Shown here: positions 49,746 through 58,089 of the stretch, in pieces
Layout: the number at the start of each line of letters is the position of its first letter
Numbering within the stretch: position 1 is the first letter of the stretch
From: Taklimakanibacter sp050251035
GTDB lineage: Bacteria > Pseudomonadota > Alphaproteobacteria > Rhizobiales > Aestuariivirgaceae
DNA: 64,000 nucleotides
Assembly (NCBI GenBank): GCA_050251035.1
Contig: JBFWNN010000020.1
Span: 16,169 to 80,168, forward strand
Direction: 5' to 3'
Program-made: the position numbers and the translations under genes
Notes under the pieces: model-generated
The model's database searches: none
Told to the model about the DNA's origin: nothing
Seen by the model: the letters and a program-made list of their open reading frames with translations, nothing else

Positions 49746-50573
49746 TTGCGCGCCGCGACCTTCGCCGATCACCGCAAGCGCGTCGGGCGTGCCGTTGCCC
49801 ATGTCGACTGGCATCTCGATGACGACCTCGACATGCGGCGGCTCGCCGACGCCGCTTGCTTCTCGCCCTACCATTTCCTGCGCGTCTTCCAGGAGCTGAC
49901 GCGCGAGACGCCGCTCGCCATGGTGCGGCGCCTCAGACTCGAGCGGTCGCGCCGCAGCCTCGCCGCCGGCGCCTCGGTCATGCAGGCCGCCGAAGAGGCC
50001 CGCTTCGAAAGCCCGCAGGCCTTCGCCCGCGCCTTCCGCTCGCTCTTCGGCCTGACACCGAGCAGCGTCCCTCCGGAAGAGATCCCGTCTGCGCTGCCGG
50101 TCAACGAGATCGAGATCGTGGCCCTGGCGCCCCGGCGCGCCATCACCCTCGATTTCTCCGGCATCTATATCGGCCTCACCGATGCCTTCGGCCACTTCCT
50201 CGGGCTGACACGCCCCCTGACGGACCGCTACGCGTCGAGCGCCGCCGCGATCAGCGACGATCATCCCTTCCATGATCTCGACCAGCCCTATGCCTGCCGG
50301 ATGCTGATCGTGATGTCCGAGGACGGCTTGCGGGAAACGCGCTTGCCGGTGGCCGTCCTTCCCGGCGGACTGCATGCCGTCTGGCGGCGGCGCGGCCTGC
50401 TCGCCGACTCGCGTGACGCCTATGCCCGCCTCATCGACCATGACCTGCCGGCGCGCGGCTACCGCAAGACCGAAGGGCCGATCATCCGCCTCTTCCACAA
50501 CGACCCGGCGCTCGTCACCCGCGCCAATCGCAAATGGTCGCTGGTCGTTCCCGTCACTCCTCTCGCCGCCTGA
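49746..50573 (+). CDS. AraC-family regulator with GyrI-like effector domain
   Basis: A 275-residue regulator. Two AraC helix-turn-helix units occupy about residues 10-108 (HLDDDLDMRRLADAACFSPY, FLRVFQELTRETPLAMVRRL, AEEARFESPQAFARAFRSLF) and a GyrI-like domain fills residues 120-275, the order seen in Rob-type proteins. TTG 49746 is preferred because GGAGGAC lies 6 bases upstream and no in-frame ATG is close. It probably senses a small hydrophobic molecule. The truncated hydrolase gene starts 10 bases after it. Confidence 0.82.
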   Translation: MRAATFADHRKRVGRAVAHVDWHLDDDLDMRRLADAACFSPYHFLRVFQELTRETPLAMVRRLRLERSRRSLAAGASVMQAAEEARFESPQAFARAFRSLFGLTPSSVPPEEIPSALPVNEIEIVALAPRRAITLDFSGIYIGLTDAFGHFLGLTRPLTDRYASSAAAISDDHPFHDLDQPYACRMLIVMSEDGLRETRLPVAVLPGGLHAVWRRRGLLADSRDAYARLIDHDLPARGYRKTEGPIIRLFHNDPALVTRANRKWSLVVPVTPLAA

Positions 50574-50583
50574 CGAGGCCTCG

Positions 50584-50748
50584 ATGAAACTCCGCCGCCT
50601 TGCCTTGATCCTGTTGCTTGTCCTCGGCACATCCCCGCTGAGGGCGCAGGAGCCGGTCGCGTTCACGACATCCGATGGCATCACCGTCCATGGTGACTAC
50701 TATGCCGGGGCGGATGCGGCGCGGCCGGTCATCCTGGCGGCATTTTAA
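50584..50748 (+). pseudogene. Truncated secreted alpha/beta-hydrolase gene
   Basis: Only 54 codons remain: a signal peptide (about residues 1-21, ending SPLRAQ) and PVAFTTSDGITVHGDYYAGA, then VILAAF and a stop. This is the start of a dienelactone-hydrolase/alpha-beta-hydrolase type protein just before its oxyanion-hole region; the catalytic part is missing. The stop coincides with the end of the convergent XRE-cupin gene, so the break marks the left junction of the 50.7-58.1 kb module. A genuine small secreted peptide is less likely. Confidence 0.55.
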
Positions 50749-51401
50749 GCGGCAGGAGGCGCCGGTAAAAGCGCCGCGTCATCATCGGCGGCGGAAATAA
50801 CGTTGATGATGAATGTCTGTTCCTCACCCACACGGATGAAGGCGTGGCCCATCATCGAGTCGAAATAGAGCGAGTCGCCGGCGGCGAGCTCGACGGGCTC
50901 ATAGAACTCGGTGTGGATCGCGATCCGTCCCGAACTCACCCAGACAAATTCTTCGCCTGGGTGTTTCTGCAAAGGGCCGAAAGCCTCCAGCGAGGTGGTC
51001 TTGACCTCGGTGTAGAGTGTAACCATGCGCTTGCGGGCGAGCTCGGCGCCCAGATATTCGTAGGTGTAATTCGCTGTCGTCAGCAGACGGCCTCCGCCGC
51101 GGCGCGTCAGGATGCGGCGGCCATTGGGCTGTTGCGCCGGTCCATCCGAGAGAAGCTCGGAAATGTCTATTCCCAGTCCGCTCGACACCTTGAGAAGGCT
51201 GTCGTAGCCCAGCGAGATCTGGTCATTTTCGACTTTTGACAATGTCGAGGCGGCAAGCCCCGTCCGCAGCGCCATTTCCGCCAATGTCCACTGCTCGCGC
51301 TTGCGCAACGCATGCAGACGCCGCCCGAGGCCTCTCGGACCCGAAGCGAGCGCCGCTTTCGAAGGCATTTGCCTGCCGGTCTTCTTCTCTGTTTTTGCCA
51401 A
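50745..51401 (-). CDS. XRE-cupin transcriptional regulator
   Basis: A 218-residue regulator with an XRE helix-turn-helix (about residues 25-85: LGRRLHALRKREQWTLAEMA, GLAASTLSKVENDQISLGYD) and a C-terminal cupin sensor (KHPGEEFVWVSSGRIAIHTE, LAAGDSLYFDSMMGHAFIRV). Such proteins often repress catabolic operons for amines or amino acids. It is divergent from the ammonia-lyase gene, with a TTGAC-type palindrome between them, and is the natural regulator of the module ending at 58082. Confidence 0.88.
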   Translation of the reverse strand: MAKTEKKTGRQMPSKAALASGPRGLGRRLHALRKREQWTLAEMALRTGLAASTLSKVENDQISLGYDSLLKVSSGLGIDISELLSDGPAQQPNGRRILTRRGGGRLLTTANYTYEYLGAELARKRMVTLYTEVKTTSLEAFGPLQKHPGEEFVWVSSGRIAIHTEFYEPVELAAGDSLYFDSMMGHAFIRVGEEQTFIINVISAADDDAALLPAPPAA

Positions 51402-51451
51402 AGGGATCTCGACTCGCTGGTGATCGTTTGTGCCTGATCCCCCGATTAATC

Positions 51452-51466
51452 GTCAACCAAATTGAC
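51452..51466. promoter_or_regulatory. Palindrome in the AT-rich XRE/ammonia-lyase divergent region
   Basis: GTCAA (51452-51456) and TTGAC (51462-51466) form a perfect inverted repeat. TTCAAG/CTTGA repeats follow at 51467-51483, and TTGATT (51481-51486), 18 bases, TATAAG (51505-51510) make a fair promoter for the plus-strand operon. The whole 51430-51540 stretch is much more AT-rich than its surroundings. Confidence 0.5.
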
Positions 51467-51544
51467 TTCAAGAAAAAAACTTGATTGACAGAAATAAATT
51501 TGAATATAAGAAATTTTGGAAAAACGACCTTAGGAAATGCCCGC

Positions 51545-52726
51545 TTGTCGAGCCTGACCAGCCCCACCGTCCTGACGCTCAACGCGAATTTGGATCTCGC
51601 CCTCATGCGGGCCCTCCAGCCCTCGCGCGCCGATATCGCGAGCGCCGAAGCCACCATCGCGGCCTGGAACGGCTATGCCCCAACCCCGCTCGCACAACCT
51701 CCCGCCCTTGCCGCCTTCTGTAATGTCGCGGCCGTCGCCTTGAAGCTCGAATCCGCGCGGTTCGACATTGGCAGCTTCAAGGCGGTGGGACCGCCTTATG
51801 CCTTGCAGCGCGCGATCGAGCGGCGGCTTGGAGATGCCCGGCGCGCGGAGGCGGTCGCGGTCGCCGCAACCTCGGGCAACCATGGTCGCGCGCTGGCCTG
51901 GGGGGCGAAGCGGCTCGGCGCGCGCTGCCACATTGTGATGCCGGCGCATATCTCGCCCGGCCGCGAGGCCGCCATCGTGGCGCTCGGCGCCGAGGTCACG
52001 CGGGTGCGGGGCAATTTCGATGACGCGCTCGCCGAGGCGGCGACCATCTCGACGCGGCCGGGGCACATGCTGATCGCGGATCTCGATGACGCGGCTTCGG
52101 CTGCTGTCGCCCGCGATACCTTGTCCGGCTATTCGGCGCTGGCGGGAGAGATCGTCGCCCAGACCGCCGATGCGCCGCCGACCCATGTATTCATCGCGGC
52201 CGGCAACGGCTCGCTGGCAGCGGCGATCTGCCATCGGCTGGCCAACGACCTGACCCCCGTCCCCAAGAGCATCAGCGTCGAGCCCTGCACGTCCGATGCG
52301 GTGCGCCGCAGCCTGGCGGCGGGCAAGATCACCGCCGCGCCAGGCAACGCCTCCGTGATGGACGGGCTGGTGACGCGGGCGCCATCGGCCATTGCCTGGC
52401 CGATGCTTCGTCACGGGCTGGCCGCCGGCCTCGCCATTTCCGATGACTGGGCCGTCGACATATTGCGTGCCCTCGCGACCGGAGCGTTTGGCGATCCGGC
52501 CGTCGAAATGGGCGAGACGGGCGTTGCCGCGGTGGCGGGCCTGATCGCTGCTGCACGCGATCCCGGTCGGCGAGCCGAACTCGGCATCGATGCCGCAAGC
52601 CGCCTGATGGCAATCGTCTGCGAAGGCGTAACCGACAGAGCCGTCTTCGACAACCTGATCGGCGACGCCCGGACCAGACAACCAGCCGTGCCTACCAACA
52701 ATGAAACCATGGGGAACATGACATGA
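51545..52726 (+). CDS. Diaminopropionate ammonia-lyase-like PLP enzyme (threonine dehydratase fold)
   Basis: A 393-residue fold-type II PLP enzyme. WNGYAPTPLAQPPALAAF near residue 35, the PLP lysine in RFDIGSFKAVGPPYAL, AATSGNHGRALAWGAKRLGA and FIAAGNGSLAAAI follow the 2,3-diaminopropionate ammonia-lyase (DpaL) pattern rather than plain IlvA. That reaction gives pyruvate and two ammonia. TTG 51545 with AGGA nine bases before is preferred; TTG 51485 would overlap the predicted promoter. The stop overlaps the binding-protein start (ATGA). EutB-like threonine dehydratase is the alternative. Confidence 0.75.
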   Translation: MSSLTSPTVLTLNANLDLALMRALQPSRADIASAEATIAAWNGYAPTPLAQPPALAAFCNVAAVALKLESARFDIGSFKAVGPPYALQRAIERRLGDARRAEAVAVAATSGNHGRALAWGAKRLGARCHIVMPAHISPGREAAIVALGAEVTRVRGNFDDALAEAATISTRPGHMLIADLDDAASAAVARDTLSGYSALAGEIVAQTADAPPTHVFIAAGNGSLAAAICHRLANDLTPVPKSISVEPCTSDAVRRSLAAGKITAAPGNASVMDGLVTRAPSAIAWPMLRHGLAAGLAISDDWAVDILRALATGAFGDPAVEMGETGVAAVAGLIAAARDPGRRAELGIDAASRLMAIVCEGVTDRAVFDNLIGDARTRQPAVPTNNETMGNMT

Positions 52727-53520
52727 CGTTCATTTCCAAGCTCAAGCTGCTTATCGGCATCGTCGCTGTCCTGGCGACAGGACTTGCCGCCCCGGCCCTC
52801 GCCCAATCGTCCATAACATCTCAGGTCCTGAAATCGGGCGTGTTGCGTGTCGCCATTGCCGGCGGCAATGCGCCCTTCAGCTCGGTCGATCCTTCAGGCG
52901 AAGCCATCGGCTACGACGTCGACGTGGCCAAGGCCTTTGCCGAGGCGCTGAAGGTGAAACCGGAATTCATCATCGTCGACTCGCCCGGCCGCATCACCTC
53001 TCTGCAGACCGGCAAAGCGGATATCGCGGCCGCCAATTTCACCGCCACCCCTGAGCGCTCGACGGCAGTGGCCTTCACCGAGCCCTATATGGTTCTCGGA
53101 ATCAGCTTCATCGTCGCGGCATCGTCGAACATTAAAAGCGTCGAAGATCTCAACAAGGACGGCGTGGTGATCGCTTCGCCGCGCGGCAGCACTGCCGATG
53201 CGATCGCCCAATCGATGGCCCCCGATGCCAAGCGCTTGCAGATGGAATCGGTCAGCGACGCCACGCTTGCAGTGAAGAGCGGCCAAGCCACCGCGCAGGC
53301 GCTCGACAGTCTCGCCGCCGCGACGCTGGCCGCCAAGGATACGGAACTGCGCATGCTGCCCGGCACGTTCTCCTACCAGGAAGTGGCCATCGGGCTGCCG
53401 GCCGGCGACTTCGACTGGTGGCGGATCACCAATAGCTGGGTGCGCCAGTTCAACAACTCGGGCGCCAATGCCGTACTCTACAAGAAGTGGTTCGGCGTGG
53501 ACATGCCGGAAATCCGATAA
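52723..53520 (+). CDS. Polar amino-acid ABC transporter substrate-binding protein
   Basis: A 265-residue receptor with a Sec signal peptide (about residues 1-27, ending APALAQ) and the family-3 solute-binding fold (LRVAIAGGNAPFSSVDPSGE, IGYDVDVAKAFAEALKVKPE, LQTGKADIAAANFTATPERS). Its ATG overlaps the stop of the ammonia-lyase gene, so enzyme and receptor are coupled. It should bind a cationic or polar amino acid, probably the substrate (or acylated substrate) of the module's enzymes. Confidence 0.88.
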   Translation: MTFISKLKLLIGIVAVLATGLAAPALAQSSITSQVLKSGVLRVAIAGGNAPFSSVDPSGEAIGYDVDVAKAFAEALKVKPEFIIVDSPGRITSLQTGKADIAAANFTATPERSTAVAFTEPYMVLGISFIVAASSNIKSVEDLNKDGVVIASPRGSTADAIAQSMAPDAKRLQMESVSDATLAVKSGQATAQALDSLAAATLAAKDTELRMLPGTFSYQEVAIGLPAGDFDWWRITNSWVRQFNNSGANAVLYKKWFGVDMPEIR

Positions 53521-53551
53521 CGGGCCGGCACGGGCGGGGTGGAGATATTGA

Positions 53552-54214
53552 ATGTACGAATTTGACATCGCCACCATCGCCCGCCACTTCGCACTGATCC
53601 CCCAGGCTCTCTGGGTCACGCTCTATCTGACCTTCATCACCATCGCTGTCAGCACGTTATTGGGAATCCTCGGCGCCCTCGGTCGTACCTCGAACATCCG
53701 CCTGCTGCGCGCCATGCTGACGGCCTATACCGAGTTCCTCAGGAACATCCCGCTTCTCGTCCTCATCTATCTCGTTTTCTTCGGCCTGCCCCAGCTGGGA
53801 CTCAGATTCGACGGCACCTGGTCGGTCCTGATCGCGCTCGGCGCCAATGCGACCGCTTACATGATCGAGGTTTTCCGCAGCGGACTCTTGAGCATACCCA
53901 GCGGCCAGTATCACGCCGCTGAGGCGCAGGGCATGCGCTATCATCAAGTACAGCTCTTCGTCATCCTGCCGCAGGTCATCCGCAACGTCTATGAGAGCTA
54001 CGGCAATATCTGCGTCGGCATCCTGCTCGGCTCCTCGCTCGCCTCCGTGGTCAGCGTCAATGACCTCAGCCACTGGATGTTCCAGACCGGTTCCGACACG
54101 TTCCGCTACATGGAAACGTTCCTCGTCTGCGCCGGCATCTATGTCGTTCTCGCCCAGCTCATCACCGGCCTGCGCGCCCTTCTGCGCCGCCACCTCTTTG
54201 CGAGTATCCCGTGA
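53552..54214 (+). CDS. Amino-acid ABC transporter permease (HisM/GlnP type), first subunit
   Basis: A 220-residue permease with about five helices (SLYLTFITIAVSTLLGILGA-like region near residue 25) and the EAA loop HAAEAQGMRYHQVQLFVILP. Two adjacent permeases of similar length form the heterodimer. ATG 53552 lies 31 bases past the binding-protein stop; the second permease begins at its stop codon. Confidence 0.9.
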   Translation: MYEFDIATIARHFALIPQALWVTLYLTFITIAVSTLLGILGALGRTSNIRLLRAMLTAYTEFLRNIPLLVLIYLVFFGLPQLGLRFDGTWSVLIALGANATAYMIEVFRSGLLSIPSGQYHAAEAQGMRYHQVQLFVILPQVIRNVYESYGNICVGILLGSSLASVVSVNDLSHWMFQTGSDTFRYMETFLVCAGIYVVLAQLITGLRALLRRHLFASIP

Positions 54215-54861
54215 TGGCGGACGTCGTTCTCTACTGGACAGTCCTCGCCCGCGGCCTCGGCTGGACCATCGTTCTCAGCGCCGCTTCGCTGGCGTTCGGC
54301 GGCGCGCTCGGCATCGCCGTCGGCTTCGCGCGCCTGTCCCGCTGGCCCCTGCTGCGCTGGCTTGCCGCGATCTATATCGAGCTGTTCCGCTCGATCCCGC
54401 CGCTCATCCTGTTCTTCGGCTGCTATTACGGTCTTTCCTATGCCTTCGGCCTGTCGCTGACGCCCTACTTCGCCGCCACGCTGGCCTTGACCCTGTTCTG
54501 CAGCCCGATGATCGCCGAAGTGCTGCGCTCCAGCGTTCTGGCCATCCCCCGAGGACAATGGGAAGCCAGCAGCGCCCAGGGCATGACCCGTCTGCAGCAG
54601 GTCCGCTTCGTCATCTGGCCGCAAGCCTTCCGCACTATGCTTCCGCCGTCCGTCGGCGTCTATGTCGCGACATTGAAGGATTCCTCGTTGGCCTCGATCA
54701 TCGGCTTCGTCGAGCTGACGAAGGCCGGCCTGCTGATCCGCGAATCGACCGGCAACAGCTTCGCGATCCTCCTGACCATCGCGGTCCTCTACTTCCTGCT
54801 CAACTATCTGATATCGGCCCTCGGGGCCTGGCTCGAACGGAGAAATGCCTTTGCCGCCTGA
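54214..54861 (+). CDS. Amino-acid ABC transporter permease (HisQ/GlnP type), second subunit
   Basis: A 215-residue permease with the EAA loop WEASSAQGMTRLQQVRFVIW and the typical SIPPLILFFGCYYGLSY segment. ATG 54214 overlaps the upstream TGA (TGATGG); GTG 54211 is the alternative. Its 3' end overlaps the ATPase gene by 17 bases. Confidence 0.9.
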   Translation: MADVVLYWTVLARGLGWTIVLSAASLAFGGALGIAVGFARLSRWPLLRWLAAIYIELFRSIPPLILFFGCYYGLSYAFGLSLTPYFAATLALTLFCSPMIAEVLRSSVLAIPRGQWEASSAQGMTRLQQVRFVIWPQAFRTMLPPSVGVYVATLKDSSLASIIGFVELTKAGLLIRESTGNSFAILLTIAVLYFLLNYLISALGAWLERRNAFAA

Positions 54862-55600
54862 CGCTGGAAGTCCTCCCCTGCTCGACATCCGCAACCTCGA
54901 GAAGCGGTTCGGCCCGCGCATTGTGATCAGCGACATGTCGATCTCGGTCACGGCCGGCGAGGTCGTCGTGTTCATCGGGCCGAGCGGAACCGGCAAGTCG
55001 ACTTTGTTGCGATGCATCAACGGACTCGAGCCATTCGACGGCGGCAGCATCCACTTCGACGGGCAGCCGGTCAGGCGCGACCATTTCTCGATCATCGGCA
55101 TCCGCCGTTCTATCGGCATGATCTTCCAGAGCTTCAACCTCTATCCGCATCTGTCGGCGCTCGAAAACGCGACGCTGGCGCCGGTGAGGCTCCTGGGCGA
55201 AGACAGGATGACGGCGCGCGAGCGCGTCCTGGCGCTGTTCAGCCGCTTCCGCCTCGACCAGCGGAAGGACGCCTATCCCGGCCAGATGTCGGGCGGCGAG
55301 CAGCAACGTGTCGCGATCGTGCGCGCGCTCGCCATGAACCCCAAGATGCTGATGTTCGACGAGCCGACCTCGGCGCTCGATCCGGAAACCGTGGGCGAGG
55401 TGCTGTCGGTCATGCGCCAGCTCGCGCTCGATGGCTGCACCATGCTGGTCGTCACCCACGAGATCGGATTTGCCCGCGAGGTCGGCACGCGCGTCGTGTT
55501 CATGGATGCCGGCCGCATCGTCGAATCCGGGCCGCCGCAGGATGTGCTGGAGCGGCCGCAGGAAAGGCGTACGCAGGACTTTCTGCGGCGCCTGACATAA
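54845..55600 (+). CDS. Amino-acid ABC transporter ATP-binding protein (GlnQ/HisP type)
   Basis: A 251-residue ATPase. Walker A GPSGTGKSTLLRCINGLEPF near residue 40, Q-loop FQSFNLYPHLSALEN, signature MSGGEQQRVAIVRALAMNPK, Walker B MLMFDEPTSALDPE and switch VVTHEIGFAREV. It energises the two permeases above. It is followed by AAGGAG and the M81 gene after 11 bases, so the catabolic and transport genes form one operon. Confidence 0.93.
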   Translation: MPLPPDAGSPPLLDIRNLEKRFGPRIVISDMSISVTAGEVVVFIGPSGTGKSTLLRCINGLEPFDGGSIHFDGQPVRRDHFSIIGIRRSIGMIFQSFNLYPHLSALENATLAPVRLLGEDRMTARERVLALFSRFRLDQRKDAYPGQMSGGEQQRVAIVRALAMNPKMLMFDEPTSALDPETVGEVLSVMRQLALDGCTMLVVTHEIGFAREVGTRVVFMDAGRIVESGPPQDVLERPQERRTQDFLRRLT

Positions 55601-55611
55601 GGAGAAGAGCA

Positions 55612-57096
55612 ATGCGGTTGGGCATCGGCGCCATGCTGTTCGAAGGCAACACGTTCTCTCCGGTGGTCACCGGTCGGGATGCTTTCGAAGCCAGATACCT
55701 GCATGCGGGCCCGGCGGTTGTCGATGCTCTGCGCGGCACCAATACCGAGGCTGCCGGAGCGATCGGCATATGCCGGGAGCGCGCTGTCGATTTTGTCCCG
55801 CTGCTGGCGACGAATGGCGGGTCGGGCGGACGCGTGGCAGCCTCTTGCTACGCCGAGCTCAAGGCCGACCTGCTCAGCCGGCTCAGCGCCGCGAGCCCTC
55901 TCGACGGCCTCTATCTCGCCCTGCACGGCGCGTTCGTGGCCGAAGGCGTGGACGACGTCGAGAGCGACCTCCTGCGGTCGGTGCGCGCCATCGTCGGCGG
56001 CATTCCGCTGGTCGTGAGCTGCGACATGCATGCGCATATCACCTTGCCGATGCTGGAGCTCTGTGATGCCCTCGTCGGGTATCAGCTCTATCCGCATGAC
56101 GACACCGCCGAGACGGGCGAGCGGGCGATGCGCCTGCTCGTCGATATCACTTCCGGCAGGGTCAGGCCGGTGATGCGCGCCTGCCGCGCTCCCATGCTGG
56201 CGCCGGCCCAGAAGCAGCGTACTGCCGGCGCCGGGCCAATGGCCCGGATATTCGCCCTGGCGCGCAATCTCGAAGGCGACGGCGTCCATGCCGTCAGTTA
56301 CTTCTGCGTGCAGCCCTGGATGGACCTGCCGGCCATGGGCTTCACCGCCGTCGTCGTCGCCGAAGACGCCACGACCGCCGAGGCTCATGCCCGCCGCATT
56401 GCCGAAACAGCATGGGCGGCGCGCGAGGACTTCCTGGTCGAGGTGCACGCGCCAACGGATGCGATCGCCGCAGGCCTGCGGATCGAAGGGCAGATCGTGC
56501 TCGCCGATGCGGCCGATTGCGTCGGCGGCGGCGCGCCGGGCAGCAGCGCCGAAGTGCTGCGCGCTCTGCTCGACCATGCGCCGCAAGCGCCTGCCGCGAT
56601 CCATCTGGTCGCTCCTTGGACGGTGGAGGCGGCGCGGAACAAGAGTCTCGGCGAGGAGGTGGAGGCGGTCTTTCCCGACGCCGCCGGAAAACCCTTCAGC
56701 GTGCCGGCCCGGCTTGTCTCGGCAAGCGACGGCCGCTTCACCTACAGAAGCGGGCCGATGGGCGGCGTCGCCGTGTCGATGGGACCGAGCATCGTCTTGC
56801 GTGTCGGCGCCGTCGACGTGCTCGTCGCTTCGCAGTCGGCCTATGAATATGCCGATGAAGCCTTCCTCGCCAATGGCATCGATCCGGCGGTGAAAAAATT
56901 CGTCGTGGTCAAGAATCCGATGAACTACCAGGCGGCATATCCGAAGGCCGCGGCCTTCTACGTCCTCGACACGCCGGGGCCGACCACGCCCAATCTCGCC
57001 GCTTTGCCCTGGCGCCATGTCGATCGGCCGACATTCCCGATCGACCGCGCCTTCCCGCCTGATTTCGTCGTCTTCCCCGGCGGAGAAGCCACATGA
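55612..57096 (+). CDS. M81 family metallopeptidase (MlrC-like)
   Basis: A 494-residue M81 protein. The N-terminal DUF1485 region has FEGNTFSPVVTG, LYLALHGAFVAEGVDDVESD, the zinc-binding SCDMHAHITLPMLELCDALV and YPHDDTAETGERAM; the C-terminal domain begins near residue 305 (DAADCVGGGAPGSSAEVLRA). MlrC cleaves linear microcystin peptides, but most M81 proteins have unknown amide substrates. AAGGAG precedes ATG 55612, and the stop overlaps the deacylase start (ATGA). In this operon it probably processes an unusual amide or peptide. Confidence 0.87.
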   Translation: MRLGIGAMLFEGNTFSPVVTGRDAFEARYLHAGPAVVDALRGTNTEAAGAIGICRERAVDFVPLLATNGGSGGRVAASCYAELKADLLSRLSAASPLDGLYLALHGAFVAEGVDDVESDLLRSVRAIVGGIPLVVSCDMHAHITLPMLELCDALVGYQLYPHDDTAETGERAMRLLVDITSGRVRPVMRACRAPMLAPAQKQRTAGAGPMARIFALARNLEGDGVHAVSYFCVQPWMDLPAMGFTAVVVAEDATTAEAHARRIAETAWAAREDFLVEVHAPTDAIAAGLRIEGQIVLADAADCVGGGAPGSSAEVLRALLDHAPQAPAAIHLVAPWTVEAARNKSLGEEVEAVFPDAAGKPFSVPARLVSASDGRFTYRSGPMGGVAVSMGPSIVLRVGAVDVLVASQSAYEYADEAFLANGIDPAVKKFVVVKNPMNYQAAYPKAAAFYVLDTPGPTTPNLAALPWRHVDRPTFPIDRAFPPDFVVFPGGEAT

Positions 57097-58082
57097 AGGG
57101 CGTCGAGATCGATATCGATCTGAACGCGACAGGCCGCACTGCGGGCTGGCTGCGGCTTCCCTGGTCGCATGACCGCGCGGGCTACGGGACGGTGGCCGTG
57201 CCGATCGTCGTCCTGGCCAATGGCACGGGGCCGACGCTGCTGCTCGTCGCCGGCAATCATGGCGACGAATATGAGGGGCAAGTGGCGCTCGCACGGCTCG
57301 CCCGGGAGTTCGATGTCGGCCAGCTTGCCGGCCGGATGATCCTTCTGCCCGCCGCCAATCTTCCCGCGGTGATGGCCGGCACACGCCTCTCGCCGCTCGA
57401 TCACGGCAATCTCAACCGGTTGTTCGGCGCCGGCGAGCGGTCGCCGACAGGTCTCCTCGCCAGCTTCATCGCCAGCGAGCTGTTGCCGTTGGCGGCGGCG
57501 GTGATCGACCTCCATTCCGGCGGTCGCTCGATGACCTATGTTCCGAGCGTCTTCGTCCAGGATGCGCCCACAGCGGCGCTCGGCAGCCGGACGAAGATGC
57601 TGGTCGAGGCCTTCGGCGCGCCCTACTGCTTCGTGAAGCCCCATGACGCGGACGAACGCACGCTGCTCGGGGCCTGCGGCAGGGCCGGCGTGCCCTATCT
57701 GTCCACCGAGCTCGCCGGCGGCGAGCGCCTGGACGGCGCGTTGGTCGAGCTTGCCCGGCTGGGGATCGATCGCGTGCTCGTCATGCTGGGCATGCAGCAA
57801 GCCAAGCCTGTGGCGCCGGCCGCCGACCCGCAATGGCTCGCGGTGCCCGACATGAAAGCCTATGTCTATGCCGAGACCGACGGCGTGTTTCAGTGCAGCA
57901 GGGCTCTCGGCGAGGACGTCGGCGACAACGACCTGCTCGGCTGGATCCATCAGCCGGAGACGCCGCTAACGCCGCCCATCGAGGTCCGCAGCCGGCGGGG
58001 CGGCATCCTGGTCTGCCTGCGCGCCACTGCACGCGTCCAGCGCGGCGACTGCCTGGGACATGTGGGGGGCCGAATCGCTTGA
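57093..58082 (+). CDS. Succinylglutamate desuccinylase/aspartoacylase family deacylase
   Basis: A 329-residue M14-type zinc deacylase. Zinc ligands: His and Glu in LLVAGNHGDEYEGQVAL and His in VIDLHSGGRSMTY; the catalytic Glu is in YLSTELAGGERLDG. The family includes AstE and DoeB/EutE, the last of which removes acetyl from N-acetyl-diaminobutyrate. Placed with a diaminopropionate ammonia-lyase-like enzyme, it could remove an acyl group from an N-acyl diamino acid (inference). Last gene of the module; mttB is convergent 7 bases downstream. Confidence 0.85.
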   Translation: MKGVEIDIDLNATGRTAGWLRLPWSHDRAGYGTVAVPIVVLANGTGPTLLLVAGNHGDEYEGQVALARLAREFDVGQLAGRMILLPAANLPAVMAGTRLSPLDHGNLNRLFGAGERSPTGLLASFIASELLPLAAAVIDLHSGGRSMTYVPSVFVQDAPTAALGSRTKMLVEAFGAPYCFVKPHDADERTLLGACGRAGVPYLSTELAGGERLDGALVELARLGIDRVLVMLGMQQAKPVAPAADPQWLAVPDMKAYVYAETDGVFQCSRALGEDVGDNDLLGWIHQPETPLTPPIEVRSRRGGILVCLRATARVQRGDCLGHVGGRIA

Positions 58083-58089
58083 TCCGCAG

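Noticed and set aside
55273..57384. 703-codon minus-strand open frame opposite the M81 gene
   Set aside because: Overlaps three recognisable plus-strand genes and shows no protein-like features.
51545..58082. Ectoine/hydroxyectoine degradation operon (eut/doe)
   Set aside because: The deacylase and PLP enzyme fit loosely, but ectoine hydrolase (EutD/DoeA), EutC and an AsnC-type regulator are absent and an M81 peptidase is present.
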